Positions 63,741-64,000 of a stretch of 64,000 bases of DNA are shown piece by piece (position 1 is the first letter of the stretch; every line of letters begins with the position of its first letter). Below the pieces are notes generated by a model. It was not told the origin of the DNA, did not search any database, and worked only from the letters and a program-made list of their open reading frames with translations. Source of the stretch: Bacillota bacterium (lineage in GTDB: Bacteria; Bacillota; Clostridia; Lachnospirales; Lachnospiraceae). The stretch is taken from positions 303,715 through 367,714 of the forward strand of contig JAEZLH010000028.1 in assembly GCA_023435895.1 (NCBI GenBank). Direction: 5' to 3'. Position numbers and translations under genes: made by a program.

Positions 63741-64000
63741 TCCAGTTAATGATCTAACATATAAATTTGCGCTAGGATATATTTTTTCCCAAATTGCGTC
63801 ACAACAGTTTATGGTAAATATAGAGTGGTATAAATTATCAAATATTTGTCTTCAATTGATAGTTTTTTATTACCCTAGATTATTCACCTAGTTATTTCTA
63901 ACGGTGCGGAGCACCGCATAATTACTGGATTTTAACTTTTTTTGCTTTTCATTTAAAAAGTGAACGAACTGAATAGAAAAAGAGCCTCATCTTTTGTATA
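63741..64000. other. Gap at the window's right edge
   Basis: No supported gene. A short CGGTGC-GGA-GCACCG hairpin lies at 63902-63916. The remaining DNA is AT-rich. Confidence 0.4.

Noticed and set aside
63902..63916. Rho-independent terminator after the right-edge GNAT gene
   Set aside because: The 6-bp stem lacks a T run and lies 160 bp past the stop.

Overview
The window looks like chromosome of a low-GC, spore-forming clostridium of the Lachnospiraceae (Lachnoclostridium/Anaerocolumna type). Supporting evidence: spo0A next to spoIVB and recN, a gap-pgk-tpiA-gpmI-secG-rnr-smpB-ssrA cluster, an asp23-nusB-xseA-xseB-ispA-dxs-tlyA-nadK-argR cluster, AT-rich DNA, strong GGAGG ribosome-binding sites, and Firmicutes-type SigA, LexA and Spo0A sites. 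Nearly all core genes lie on the minus strand. The species assignment is inference.

Layout. (1) 1-6 kb: a decayed prophage packaging module on the minus strand (late-regulator-like gene, small Cys-rich genes, HNH, TerS, TerL, portal). HNH has an amber codon at position 3, a Com-like gene is frameshifted, and the portal gene is frameshifted and runs into the 3' end of an RHS-repeat gene. (2) 6-11 kb: AT-rich cargo of unrecognised genes, several with membrane segments, ending at the 3' side of ssrA (tmRNA), a classic integration site. One small gene here (8088) has a promoter whose spacer is filled by a LexA box. (3) 11-22 kb: ssrA, smpB, rnr, secG and the lower-glycolysis genes. eno and cggR are not present in this stretch. 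The intergenic regions carry unusual repeats, notably a tandem palindromic element between pgk and gap. (4) 22-27 kb: spo0A, spoIVB, recN. (5) 27-53 kb: a roughly 26-kb block that separates recN from argR, genes normally adjacent in clostridia. It holds a large Ig-like-repeat surface protein with a SigD-type promoter, a CadA/CadC metal-efflux pair, a GNAT enzyme with a structured leader, a cyclic beta-1,2-glucan synthase split into two genes, an XRE regulator, a hydrolase, a LysM/GH18 protein without the usual catalytic residues, a paralogue of the SOS-controlled gene, and a small mobile/defence-like cluster (two-TM membrane protein, phage-type protein, TIR protein, pentapeptide protein). It ends at a tyrosine-recombinase remnant. 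(6) 53-63 kb: yebC, argR, nadK, tlyA, dxs, ispA, xseB, xseA, nusB, asp23. (7) 63-64 kb: a plus-strand GNAT gene.

How genes work together: the glycolytic cluster covers glyceraldehyde-3-P to 2-phosphoglycerate. ssrA and smpB form trans-translation, with RNase R degrading the rescued mRNA. spo0A and spoIVB act at the start and the middle of sporulation. CadC probably represses itself and CadA. The 2028-aa and 811-aa proteins together equal one full-length cyclic glucan synthase. The most notable leads are the split glucan synthase, the SOS-regulated orphan family, the palindromic tandem repeat, the cargo beside ssrA, and the TIR/two-TM cluster.
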